Source: Ricinus communis
Taxonomy: Eukaryota; Streptophyta; Magnoliopsida; Malpighiales; Euphorbiaceae
Assembly (NCBI RefSeq): GCF_019578655.1
Contig: NC_063265.1
Location: forward strand, 11,008,501 to 11,072,500
Direction of reading: 5' to 3'
DNA length: 64,000 nt
Shown one piece after another: positions 11,430-22,464 of the stretch. How positions within the stretch are numbered: the first letter of the stretch is position 1; the number at the start of each line of letters is the position of its first letter. The notes below the pieces were generated by a model, which searched no databases, was not told where the DNA came from, and saw only the letters and a list, made by a program, of their open reading frames with translations. The translations under genes and the position numbers were made by a program.

Positions 11430-14400
11430 CCAACTTGACTCTGTTTGCCTTTTTATGTCTGTTTACTTGGCTCCACCGATACCCAATTATCGTTTCTAAT
11501 TGTTAATTTATAATATTAATAGTTTAATTAAGTATTATACTTAATAATTAAAATATGTTCAGTCGAGCTTATGTAGGCACTTCAACGCTTAATTTCTAAA
11601 ATCAGAAATTGCCTCCTCAATTATGATTTAATTAAGATGTTGATATGATGAGTAAAATAAAATAAGCTTATGTATCTATAGTCTTACTTGAACCTAGTTT
11701 GAGTAAAGTTTTGGGTAAAATAATCCCAACTAAAACTTTTGAGATTTATATAATTCATGTGGACTGCATTATTATGGAAATGGACATGAATATTGAGTCA
11801 AATTAGGTACAGTTGAAATTAGGAGATTACTGTTGATAATGAAAATGATATGCATAATTAGTTAATACTACCATACCTTGCGTTCAAATGCTATTATTTT
11901 AAAATTATGTATGTTTAAAAAAATTTATAAAATTACATAAGCGTTTCAACATAAATTACACAAATGCATAATAATCAACATATATTTTTATTCATAATAA
12001 TAATCAATATACTAACTTAACCATTCAATTAACCATGGCACGTTCTTAGCCAATGCGGGTGATACTAATTAATAAGTGGCTAAATATGGATGGATGCCCT
12101 TAATCATAATTCACTCTCTTCTAAACAATATAATGAAATACTTGGCCTAATGGTAGTAGAATATACTCTATATATAGATAGATAATAAATTAAGAAAAAT
12201 ACCACTTTTTAACCATCGGGACATAAAAATGATACCTCTTATTGATGTCAATCCAAAGGTTTCTTTCAAAATCTTTTCAATCTCTTACATAGTCAGATAT
12301 GAATTATGTATTGGAAAAATTCTTTCTCCACTTCGTGTGGTGACCATTGGAGACCACCCACATAATGCCTTGGATGTGTGCCACCATTTCCATTTCCCTT
12401 TAGATGCATCTAAATATGTTCTTCCATAACTTTTTTTCTTAACTTTTATCAATAAAATTGCATTACAGCTTGATTTTACCATATTATTCAAAACCCTTTC
12501 CCACAAAATAAAGTAAAATGATTCTTCTAGTAACACAAAAATGGAGAAGTACAGAATTTGCTCTCTTATTAATAGTTAGCACTTTAAGTTAATTATCACC
12601 ATGCATCTCAAATATCTTTATCTTTCCTCCTTATTAAAGCTCAATAAGCCATGCCTACACAAACAAACAAAATTAATCATTTTTTACATTTTTTCGAACT
12701 CCAGAAGTAGTAAATACCATTAATATATTATGCAATGGATGAAATGACTCCAATTATGGTGTTTTTAACTCTCACAAGTAAAAATACTAACTAAATGTCT
12801 ATTTTGTGCTTTTTATACTTTAGATTTACAATTTTAAAGGCAAAAATCTCAAAATTAAATTTAGAAAAAAGTGAATTATTATAAATATTTAAATATTTAT
12901 TAAGCATTAAAGCTGACATTAATTTATATTATATTATATATATATTTTCACCTCAGTTTGGAATGTGGTAGATGTCTTTCGATAAATCTAGCTAACATAT
13001 CACTAGACCAAACTAAGTATAGTTTATACTTAGTAATTCTCTTATTTTCCTTTAAGTCCAAATCTAATGAAATGAGACGGTGATGTGCCTTTTCTCTAAA
13101 TCACTCAAACTAATAACGCAATCTAGGTTTCTTATACCAGCATAGATTAAAATATAAATGGTGTTTCTAATATTTTTAATTTAAAAAATTTTATAACAAA
13201 TATTATTATTAAATTGATATATACATAATATGAACCTATCAGCTACCAGAAACCACTTGCCCAGTTTTTTATCTATTTTCAATTCTCTAATTAAAAATAT
13301 TTGACTCTGATAAGATGAATCTCATAAGAATATAATTAAATATGGGTGAATTCGAATATAATTTTTGATATTTGTGGATTCAAATTGTATATTTGCAGAT
13401 AGCATGTATCCATTTAATATTAATATTTTATTAATATTTTTAGTATTTATTTAATTAATTTATACTTTATCAATTTTATATCTAATTAGTGTTTTTGCCT
13501 CATTGTAATGCATCATTTTATTAATTTAGTTTTTATTTTTTAATTTTATTATTGATACTATTTATTATTTAAATTTATTTATATAAATAAATTTATGTGA
13601 GTAGAACATTCACTATGTATTTAATACCAGTAAAAATATATTTCAAATTTGAGCAAATCTAGATACTACGCAAATAGAATTAATTAAATTTAGGCTGGCT
13701 ATGGATGAGAAAATTAAATTTTTAACATATTATAAATTATAATTATATTCTTAACGAGTTGATCTCTTATCGTACGAATTCTCCCTACTATGATTTCTAC
13801 TCTTGTCCTGATAAACAGAAAAATTTTGACTACTCGTAATTTATTACATATAAATAATTCACATATTTAAAATTATATGTGTCGCTTACTGAATGTGGAA
13901 TATGTTAGACAATAATAGCGGGAAACAAAAACGTAAAAAAAACATAAGCTGAGGGGTTGATTTTTGGTGCCATCTGATGTGTATGAAGTTTCAAGAATGA
14001 AAGTGGAGACATGTGGAGCGATGGAGCCCACATGGGGAGAGCAAGTTTGTCAAACAATGAAAGTCAGCAGAGCCATGTCATGATGAGATTGATTAGGGAT
14101 CAGAGGGGTATTAGATAGGCCCCCCCAATTCAAACCCTCTCTCCTCTCTGTACCCAAAATTATTATTATTATTATTTTTTTCTGGGACATTTTTGGATAT
14201 GTCAACTCTTGTAATCTCCATGTGCCCTGTTTTAAGAACTAACCTATTTTCTATATGAATATAGTAATCCAAATTGAACTTTATTTTAATGGTTTTTGTC
14301 TAAATTGGATAGGTTTTCTTTTGCATATACAACAGGCAAAGACATGTGATTTCCGAATCTAAAAACAGCTTCATTAAACGCAGCTGTCATCCGAAGAAGA

Positions 14401-15800
14401 AGAATAATAAGAAATTATTTAGAAAATGAATAAAACAGGTAACGTGTAATAATCTTGAACATTGATGTGAAAAAGTAGATTAATTGACTCTGTGGTTATT
14501 TTGCTTAACTGACTGACTGTAAGAGATCTTATATGGGAATTTGGATTCATTTTGGAAAACAAAAAGAAGAAAACGGAAATAAAGGATCTAATTGATTCAA
14601 AATACTTTTTCAAATTTGACAATGTAATGATTATAATTGTGAAACGCTCATGATTTTATTTATCATTTTGGCACTGAAATTAAGAAACACGATTGTCCCC
14701 TTAGGAGGGAAAGGCCAATTTCTGTATATATACATACTTAAACTAAATAAAAATATGTTTTAATTTCACAAATATCTATTTTTCTTACTAAAATATGTTT
14801 TAATAGAATTGATACTTATCAGTTTATTAGGTTAATATATATAATTTTTTTTATAAATAATATACAAAGAAATAGTTAAAAAAAAGAAAATTAAGCTGAT
14901 AGTGTTTTAATCACTGAAAAAAAAATAATAATAATTACAGACATCAGACGATCTAATGTTTAAAAAGAAAAAAGAAAAAAAGTCTTTTTCTTTTTAATCT
15001 TTACCGGAAGAAAGTGGGAAAAACATGATTTTTATATATGTGTTTATTATCCATTCGTTCAAATGATATATAACTGATTGCCTTAAACTTGGACATGAGT
15101 TTAACATTTGTATGCTCAATTATTTGATAAGCATATGTATGGAAAGAGGCTTGCTTTCTGCCCCAATATTCTTAGAGTAAATTAACTTGGCAAGTAGCAG
15201 CTCCAATAATCCCGAAAGAAATTAATTTGCACACTGTTAATTCTTAATTTATGCATGGGGATGTTCTTAAGCCCCACAACATGTACGGTTAATGATTACT
15301 CATTTTCATGTTTATTTTATCCATGAGTTTCAGGCCTATAGAATTTAGATGAAGCATTTTGATTTAGCCCATACTGCAATAACAAACTAATTTACTCTCA
15401 GAAAATATCAGTTTTATTTATTATTTAAATGATTAAAATATTTAGCATTACTGAAATTAAAAATTTACCATAGTTTTTTTCTTTTTCTTTTTTTTTCTTT
15501 TAAAGAAAAGCAAGTTAATGCCACATATTTTCTGTAACAATATGTTATATTGTATTTTAGATTAATTGATCCTTTGATATTATTTTTTATAAAATGAATT
15601 TTAGATACAGTTTAAACCCATGACATATTTTAATAGCATTAAGCTAAAATTTATTGCTTTCTCATATGAAAAAAAAAAAAATGTATTAATGGGATGGCAG
15701 AGGATTATGAAGGAAGGAGGGCATAGGGAACAAGAACATAGGTAGCAATTAAATTTAAGCTCGAAAAACAGACAAAACACAAAAAGCAAGAGGTCGATAA
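11430..15800. other. Aux/IAA spacer, proximal half; no gene
   Basis: Mostly AT-rich DNA. A less AT-rich island at about 13,950-14,160 contains GAGACA (14006-14011, reverse of the TGTCTC auxin element), ACATGTGG and CCCACATGGGG. No coding region is supported; the ORFs of 60-80 codons here lack any family similarity. The island may be regulatory, but this is inference. Confidence 0.4.
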
Positions 15801-15814
15801 GGACTTTGGTAATC

Positions 15815-16053
15815 TGGGCCCTACTCCTCCTTTTTTTTTTAGAAAATGGGGCCCATTGCCAACTAATCTCAACACTCTGCTGTCCCCTCGTGTGGGCTGG
15901 GCCCCACCCAACAAAGCCAGCCCACTGTCGCCTTCACCATCAGACCCCACACGTGTGCAAACCTATCACAGGTTAGGTAGTTCACCCGTCGCTGCTCTAG
16001 CTTCTTCTGCTGTTAACGTCTCCAACTAATCTAACTCAGGCGCCACACGTGTG
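15815..16053. promoter_or_regulatory. TCP site II / ACACGTGT island between the Aux/IAA genes
   Basis: Within 240 bp there are five TGGGCY-type motifs (TGGGCC at 15815 and 15898, GGCCCA at 15850, TGGGCT at 15893, AGCCCA at 15919) and two identical palindromes CACACGTGTG (15948-15957 and 16044-16053). TGGGCY is the site II element bound by TCP factors; CACGTG is the G-box core bound by bHLH and bZIP factors. The patch is clearly richer in GC than its surroundings, and no gene starts next to it. It could be a distal element of the Aux/IAA pair or the promoter of an unrecognised non-coding RNA. Confidence 0.4.
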
Positions 16054-16059
16054 GACATT

Positions 16060-17399
16060 AACTGTTTGAGTTCCTCTTGAATGTATTACATTTTACAACA
16101 CTTCCGAAAAGAATTTAACAACAAAATTAAAAAAAAGATCTATAATCCTTACAAAAGAGTACTCTTTCTAGTCCTTGCGTCCTTACAACAGGACCACTTC
16201 CTTTTCATTTTCTTTTTTACCCTTTCTGGTTTTAAGTAACGAATTCTAATTATAATTCAAAAACGGTAGTGAGGTTTCTTAATATTCTGCTTATATATGC
16301 TTTACGAAAAGTTTTCTCTGTACAAATATCAGATTTATTTTACAATTTTGGACGAGATGCAAATAGGAAATTGCTAGTGTAGTTTCCATGGGACAGGTTT
16401 ATTGTTAGATGGAATCTTAATAGATTATGAAGGTGAGAAATGAGTAGTATATATGTTTCATGTCTTTTCTTAGAAGTTGGAGACAACATTTATATGCCTG
16501 TTCGATTTTGTATTTATTGTATGATATTATTATCGAATGCCAATTAGTATAATTTGTCAAATTTCACCAAAATCAAATTACTGTATCCCAACATATAATT
16601 AATTAACGTCCATTTCAATTGAAATCAACTAATGCGCAGTTAACTCCTGTTCTTTTCCCGTTAATTTTGATGGCGACATAAAATCAAATTGTCTACAAAT
16701 TCAAACCATTATCCAAACTCATAAACACGACAAGATACATATCTTTTTCATTGGTCCGGTGCATGTATTTATTATTTACTAACTTTGATCCTATTAATAC
16801 ATCTCAATCAATAGTTAAATACCCTTAAAAGAAAAAGAAAAGGGCAAAGAACTTGAATTATTGATCAAGCAAATGTGACAAGGATGATCAGTGTTACGTT
16901 AATCACAAGTACATCAGGGAAACAGCATACAAAATAATCATTTTCCTGAAACATTTATTAAATATACATAAGTTAAAAAAAAAAAAGCTTGAAATCTAAC
17001 ATACATATCTTGGCATTTAAAACTTGAACGTGGCAATGTTGAGTTCACGAGCGGATTGTCTGCCTCGTACTCTAACATGATTTAATTGAGAGACAGTGAT
17101 TTTGGTACAATGACTTTCAGATGCATGCATGTATGTCAATTTTTCTACCTAAGAGATAGAAAAGAAACAAAAAGAAAAGGAAATTGTAGAAAATAAGAAA
17201 AGAAAGTTTCAGTTCAACGTGGGACTTCAACCATCAAGTTATATACTCAAGATAAAAAGAGGTTTCGTTTCTTTTTTGAAATGATTTCCAAAAGTTGTTA
17301 AATGTGAAATTCTCTTTTTATTTTTTTCATGAATTAAAGAGTAAATTATTTAATACTTGAAATCTAATTCAACTGGCAAGAAATGTTCGTTTATTAGAG
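16060..17399. other. Aux/IAA spacer, AT-rich, nothing recognised
   Basis: No coding region, RNA gene or clear repeat was recognised in this part of the spacer between the two Aux/IAA genes. Confidence 0.45.
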
Positions 17400-17401
17400 T
17401 G

Positions 17402-18007
17402 AGAGATCTTCGATACACATTTTCCATATTAATTGACGATACCAAAGATACGACAAATTTTGACCAAATAAACGAAGTTACTTTGATCCGTTATTCGCAA
17501 TAATCATACTTTGGTCGAGACATAATAAAAGGATTCATGCGAGCACAAAGACGCAAAATAGCTATTTTTGAACTGTTTCAAGCAAATGCGCATTCGCCCC
17601 CTTTTTTGGATAGAATAGACAAATCTCTTTTTTTTTTTTCTTTTGATATTTTCGAACTGATAAAAACAATGTTTATAAATTGAATGTGTAAAAACGCAGA
17701 ATTCACAATTTCATATTATACTTATACAGAAAAAAAAATAAAAAAAAAGTAAGAAAAAAGACGAGGACACAAAAGAAGACGACAAAAGAGAAAAAAAAGA
17801 ACTCGGATAGAAATAGCTGAAGCCTAGGATAGCATTCTTTTTGCTCAAATAATAAGAGGTTGTATTTTAGTAACCCAATCAATTCTTAGAAAATATATTA
17901 TATTACCTTTATTAATAGTAGCTAAAAATTGCATTCGTAGACTATTTTTTCAAATTCCCGAACGATCGGAAGATTTAAAGGATTGGAGTAGAGAAATGCA
18001 TATTTAA
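17402..18007 (+). pseudogene. ycf1: Nuclear insertion of plastid ycf1 (NUPT fragment)
   Basis: One frame runs for 202 codons and reads as an internal part of the plastid gene ycf1 (Tic214/Ycf1). Recognisable pieces are [45 protein letters not shown], a lysine/glutamate-rich linker, [15 protein letters not shown] and [19 protein letters not shown]. Three stops interrupt it in the same frame: TAA at 17501, TGA at 17681 and TAG at 17825. In intact ycf1, as I recall it, these positions are Gln, Trp and Trp, so each stop fits one C-to-T or G-to-A change. The similarity ends abruptly after MHI. Ycf1 is encoded in the plastid, so this copy is not expected to work. Confidence 0.85.
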
Positions 18008-18009
18008 TA

Positions 18010-19332
18010 AATAAAAAAGTTATATATCTTACTCTTACATAGACATAATATTGTCATTCTCTTTATGGGAATATATTGGGCTGATTATCCTACTAGGAAA
18101 ACTCCTCCTTTTCTTCTTTCCTTTACAATTCTAAAATTGATATATTCCATTGTTGTTTGGGATGGTTCTCTCAAAATTACTATTCTCCCGTTACCTATAC
18201 AGTTGATAGGGGATTCAGTATATTGTAAAGCAAACAAAATAAAAGAGAAAAAGTCGTGTCAATTTGTTGGGTGCAAATTCAAAAGCAAGAGAAAAAGTAA
18301 AGGAAAGACGGTAATTTCAATATTTTTAATTTCTCTTTTATTGGATGAGGGAATTATTTTGAGAATAACAGTGACAATAAAATTAAGAATATACTTGAAA
18401 AATATCTTTCTTTCCCTTTTTTTCTCTTTTTTCTCATTTATGGAGGCAAAGATGATGAGGATTAGGTCGGGTGTGATTATCAAGGGACCCATATTGGTCT
18501 AGGGGTAAGAGACCCAATACTTTGATGGAATGGGGTCCAGATTGGCTGGCCATAATTGGAGGATAGACCCTAACCAGACACTGTAAGTAAAAAACTCATA
18601 ATTAAATGTTCATAAACCAACAAATTAAAAGGAAAAGAAGAAGAAAGAAAAAAAAGGAAAAAGTTGGTGGACCCTTTGTGTTTTTGCTGCCTTCCAAAAG
18701 GAATTTTTGGGCACATTTGGCATGAAACTGAGACACCTTCTTCTTAAGCAAAAGAAATGGAGTTCAGGTTAGAAGCAAGTTCTATTCATTGAGGACCATT
18801 TTGCTTAGATACGTCGGTGCCAAATAGATGCATATATCCTTCACTTTCTTTTCTTTGCATCACAGTAGCCGAAAGTTGTTCATCCCTCAGACTTAAATGG
18901 TCCATACTCCACACTTGCATCCACTTGTAAGGGCGATGTCTTTTATTTAATTTTTCCTTTTTTTTTTTTCTCTTTTAATAAATTTAAAAAGAGATGTTAA
19001 CACTGGTTAAATTTGAAATTGAAACTTCATTTTATTTGATTCTATATTCCATATTATTTAGTCGCTTACAATACTATTCATTGAAATAAATTAATTGTTA
19101 ATCATTAAATAATATATTAAGATTTGATCTTGATAAATGGGGATAAGGATATTGCATTAGTGACTATGGTTGCATCCATATCTCTAGTGTCTGTATGTGG
19201 TGGAAAGAAAAGGAAGCCAAAAGAGAAGCTCCTCAAGACTCGTTCATAATGATTGTCATCTAACCAATTGTTAATTTTTAAGTGGTTGATTATGGTGGAA
19301 ACACTCTAAGGCTATTTAGAATATAAACTTTA

Positions 19333-19372
<40 letters not shown>

Positions 19373-20239
19373 TGGATGCTAATAATTCTTGGCATCATAT
19401 AAACATTTAGCTAAATCAATTTTTTGTGATCGATGGTTTAGCCAAAGTTTCAACTAACATAATCAGAGATGAGAATTTGCATATAGATTTTTGTTGGATG
19501 AAATCATAGACATGGTGTTAGCAATGTCAACTACTCCCAACAAAGCAAATCAAACACTTTCAATTGATTACCATGATGAATAAATACTTCAACCAAACAC
19601 ATTATTATATCTTATCACAAATTATTAGGAACTGTCCTAGCAGAATTGCACTCTTACAAGTTACAATGATTCGATTGACAAAATTTATATTTATATATAT
19701 ATAAGAGATGGTAAATGCCTAATGCTCCATTGTTTATCGCCATAAATGTGCATGTGAACATGTACAATTATTATTAGTATTTGTTTGGTATGTTGTTTTA
19801 CTATTTACAATTAGCAATGGATACACAGATTGATTTTTGTAATTTCACAATTTGTTTTACATTAACTCCATAATTGTAGCTATGACTTCAATGATGTTAC
19901 TACCTTTTTCTTCCATTCATTAAATCCCAATAGCAACATAGACTATATAGTAAAAAATATAGATGTTCTCTTACTAATTACTCATTATAAGTAAAATGCT
20001 GTTAAGTCTTATAAAATATAGAGAGGTGAGTCTGTGATATCACTATTTTTGTTTGGTACCCATTAATCATAGCTGGTCTGGCCTCCTAATAAATGAAAAT
20101 AGTAATGAAGAAACAGCTAACAATGTCGAGGAAGAGCAGAGCAAAGGCTCATGGAGCTTGACCATACCCACAATGTTAAGTATGCCCTGAGGTTACGACT
20201 CGAATTAAAAGCCCTTAATAAGGTCGCACACCCTTTGCC
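18010..20239. other. Aux/IAA spacer, no gene
   Basis: The 145-codon ORF at 18065-18502 has no recognisable family and is Lys/Ile-rich, as expected from AT-rich DNA just after the NUPT. A somewhat GC-richer zone at 18,470-18,920 contains GAGACA (18730-18735). A dinucleotide (TA) run of about 16 units occupies 19334-19365. No RNA gene was recognised. Confidence 0.4.
19334..19365. repeat. (TA)n microsatellite
   Basis: About 16 uninterrupted TA units in the Aux/IAA spacer. Confidence 0.9.
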
Positions 20240-20336
20240 ATGCCCTGCCCCGCCCTGATCATCAACGACAATCCATGTGGGACCAACTCACATGGGCTGC
20301 ACTCAACCTCCATTGTTTTGATCCAACGGTTGATCG

Positions 20337-20491
20337 TGTCTCCACGGGGAAATCATGGAGTGCATCTTAAATCGTTGGATTGGGAGCCACGGTCTTCAAT
20401 ACGGGCGGCTAAGGTTTGTCCCAAGCTTGTCCCCAGAATGAAAGGACAATTTGGTGTTCGTGGGACAAACACACTTAGCTGCCATTGTCCG
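20337..20491 (+). promoter_or_regulatory. Cluster of auxin response element-like motifs
   Basis: Six TGTCNN hexamers, counting both strands, fall within 155 bp: TGTCTC 20337-20342 (the classical auxin element), TGTCCC 20417-20422, TGTCCC 20428-20433, AGGACA 20443-20448 (reverse), GGGACA 20462-20467 (reverse) and TGTCCG 20486-20491. Facing pairs with short spacers occur, for example TGTCCC and AGGACA 9 bp apart. The block is GC-rich compared with its neighbours and lies about 0.95-1.1 kb above the start codon of the plus-strand Aux/IAA gene. Its function as an enhancer is inference. Confidence 0.45.
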
Positions 20492-20659
20492 AATTTCTTG
20501 CACTCAGATTCCTTCTCCCACTTGCCTCTGTGTTCCCAATTCCACCACTCTCTCTTTAGGCCTATCTATCTCTGCCACTTTATAAGATACTGTATGGCCT
20601 ATCTCCCAACACAAGCTAATAATCAAGAGAAAAAATATATATGTATTACTTAAAATTAA

Positions 20660-21246
20660 TTAATAGAGCATTCATCTAATTTATTTTTGATTATTATATA
20701 CTTATTTATTATATGGATTATTCATGGTTGCTTTTCTTAATCTTCCATCTAATTGACATACAAGTTGTCAATTATCATTTGTTTCTCATTGTCGGTTTTA
20801 TATTTATACATACATATAAATTATAGCTGTTGTAAATAATTAAATTCTTAATAGTATACTAATTATAAAAATTATATACTTGACTTAAATAGTAAAGTAT
20901 TTTCCTTAAAAAAGAATAAAAAATTTACTATAGAAAATGAGTATATGTATTGTATAACACTTGCATAAAGAAAAGATAAAATAACATTTCAAGTATAAAG
21001 ATTCCAATATTATCTATACAATTATTATTATTATTATTATTATTATTCAATTTTTCCATGGATGCTTTAGATATGGAAATGTATTTGCCATTTAAAATTT
21101 GTATAATTAAAAAGAGAGTCCTTTTAACAATAAAAATAATAATAATAAAGATAGAGTTGTACGCACGCGCTATGAGGGATGAAGATGGATGCATGTACCC
21201 TTGCCATAAGCCATGTCCTCTGCCTTTAATGGACTAGCTTTCCATC
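20660..21246. other. Upstream region of the IAA4-like gene
   Basis: AT-rich promoter region. It contains an (ATT)n run at 21021-21047 and a TGTCCT hexamer at 21214-21219, about 30 bp above the TATA box. No coding region is supported. Confidence 0.5.
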
Positions 21247-21255
21247 TATAAAATA
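21247..21255 (+). promoter_or_regulatory. TATA box of the IAA4-like gene
   Basis: TATAAAATA lies about 190 bp above the start codon at 21445. It implies a transcription start near 21280 and a leader of about 165 nt rich in TTTC and CAA, which is ordinary for this family. Confidence 0.7.
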
Positions 21256-21444
21256 CTTTGAAATTTCCTTAGCCCTTCAAATATTTTCTCTCTACCTTTC
21301 TTTAATAAATCTTTCAATCTCACCGGCCGGAAAACAGAAATTACAAGAGTTCACATCATCAATCCAAATCTCAAGCCCAAGTATTTGAAAATAACAGCTC
21401 CGTCTTTACACATTCAAGATTTGTGTTGAACAACAAGCATTATA

Positions 21445-22464
21445 ATGGCTTTCGAAAGAGATGGTGATCTTAACCTTGAGGCAACAGAGCTCAGATTAGC
21501 TCTACCGGGCACCACCGCCGCCACCGAAGAGTCTCATGTTACTGCTAAGTGCAACAAAAGATCATTTCCTGACATGAATGACGATCGCTCAGAATCAAGA
21601 AACAACTCTAATGTCTCTAATGACAAAAAGGGTGACCAAGAAACTACTTCTCCACCCACCAAGTAAGCCTTCTTCTTCGCTTAAATATAACATATCAACA
21701 TCAACAAAACCGGAACCGAATCTAATGTATTGCGTTACATAGGTTCCTATGCATGCGTAATATTTTTGACTTGATGGAGGGACTAATTATATAGGGTTGA
21801 TAATTTGTTGTGTAGGGCACAAGTGGTTGGATGGCCACCAGTCAGATCTTACCGGAAAAACTGTTTTCAGGCAAGGAAAACAGAGGCTGAGGCTGCTGGA
21901 AATGGAATTTACGTTAAAGTTAGCATGGATGGTGCTCCTTATCTTAGAAAGATTGACTTGAAGGTCTACAAATGTTACACAGAGCTTTTTCAAGCTTTAG
22001 AGGACATGTTCAAGTTCAAAGTTGGTAAGCATCTTACATATATATATGCATATACACACGCACACACATATCCTCTATTTATTAAGTATAAAAGTTGATC
22101 AGCTATTAGAAGAATAATATAGATCTGAATATTAAATCAAAATTTCGATCATCAGGTAAATTTTCTGAGAGGGAAGGCTACAATGGGTCAGAATTTGTAC
22201 CGACATACGAAGATAAAGATGGTGACTGGATGTTGGTTGGCGATGTTCCATGGGAGTAAGTTCCTTTTCTCTCCAACTTATAAATAATCTTTAATTTTGT
22301 CAGTATTAATGTTTGTTACTGTTAAATCTTTACATGATCAAACTTGCAAACAACTGACGTTTTTTCTTCTTCTTTTTGTAACGTGCAGTATGTTCATTAA
22401 TTCTTGCAAGAGGTTGAGAATCATGAAAGGATCAGAAGCTAGAGGCCTGGGTTGCGCTGTGTAA
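21445..22464 (+). CDS. Aux/IAA transcriptional co-repressor, IAA1/2/3/4 type
   Basis: Short-lived nuclear repressor of ARF-driven auxin responses. Four exons (21445-21662, 21816-22024, 22156-22255, 22389-22464) join in frame to 200 residues, and all introns are GT-AG. In order: EAR motif LRLAL at residues 16-20 in TELRLALPG (domain I), degron VGWPP at 77-81 followed by VRSYRKN (domain II), then a PB1 domain with [19 protein letters not shown] and the acidic [16 protein letters not shown] segment. The end RGLGCAV is the signature of the IAA1-4 clade, which stops where IAA7/14/16 proteins continue into an extra exon. Length fits the clade (about 168-189 residues in Arabidopsis). It diverges head-to-head from the IAA16-like gene. 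Start chosen by the [16 protein letters not shown] opening and the TATA spacing. Confidence 0.95.

Noticed and set aside
12138..12165. TGGCCTAATGGTAGTAG, like box A
   Set aside because: The following sequence is TA-rich with no box B.
18065..18502. 145-codon plus-strand ORF after the NUPT
   Set aside because: No family recognised, Lys/Ile-rich composition typical of AT-rich DNA, and no splice or promoter context. It does not match the plastid sequence that should follow ycf1 at this point, as far as I recall it.
20240..20653. 137-codon plus-strand ORF
   Set aside because: It covers the auxin-element cluster. The product is His/Ser/Cys-rich without similarity, and is better explained as a GC-richer non-coding island.
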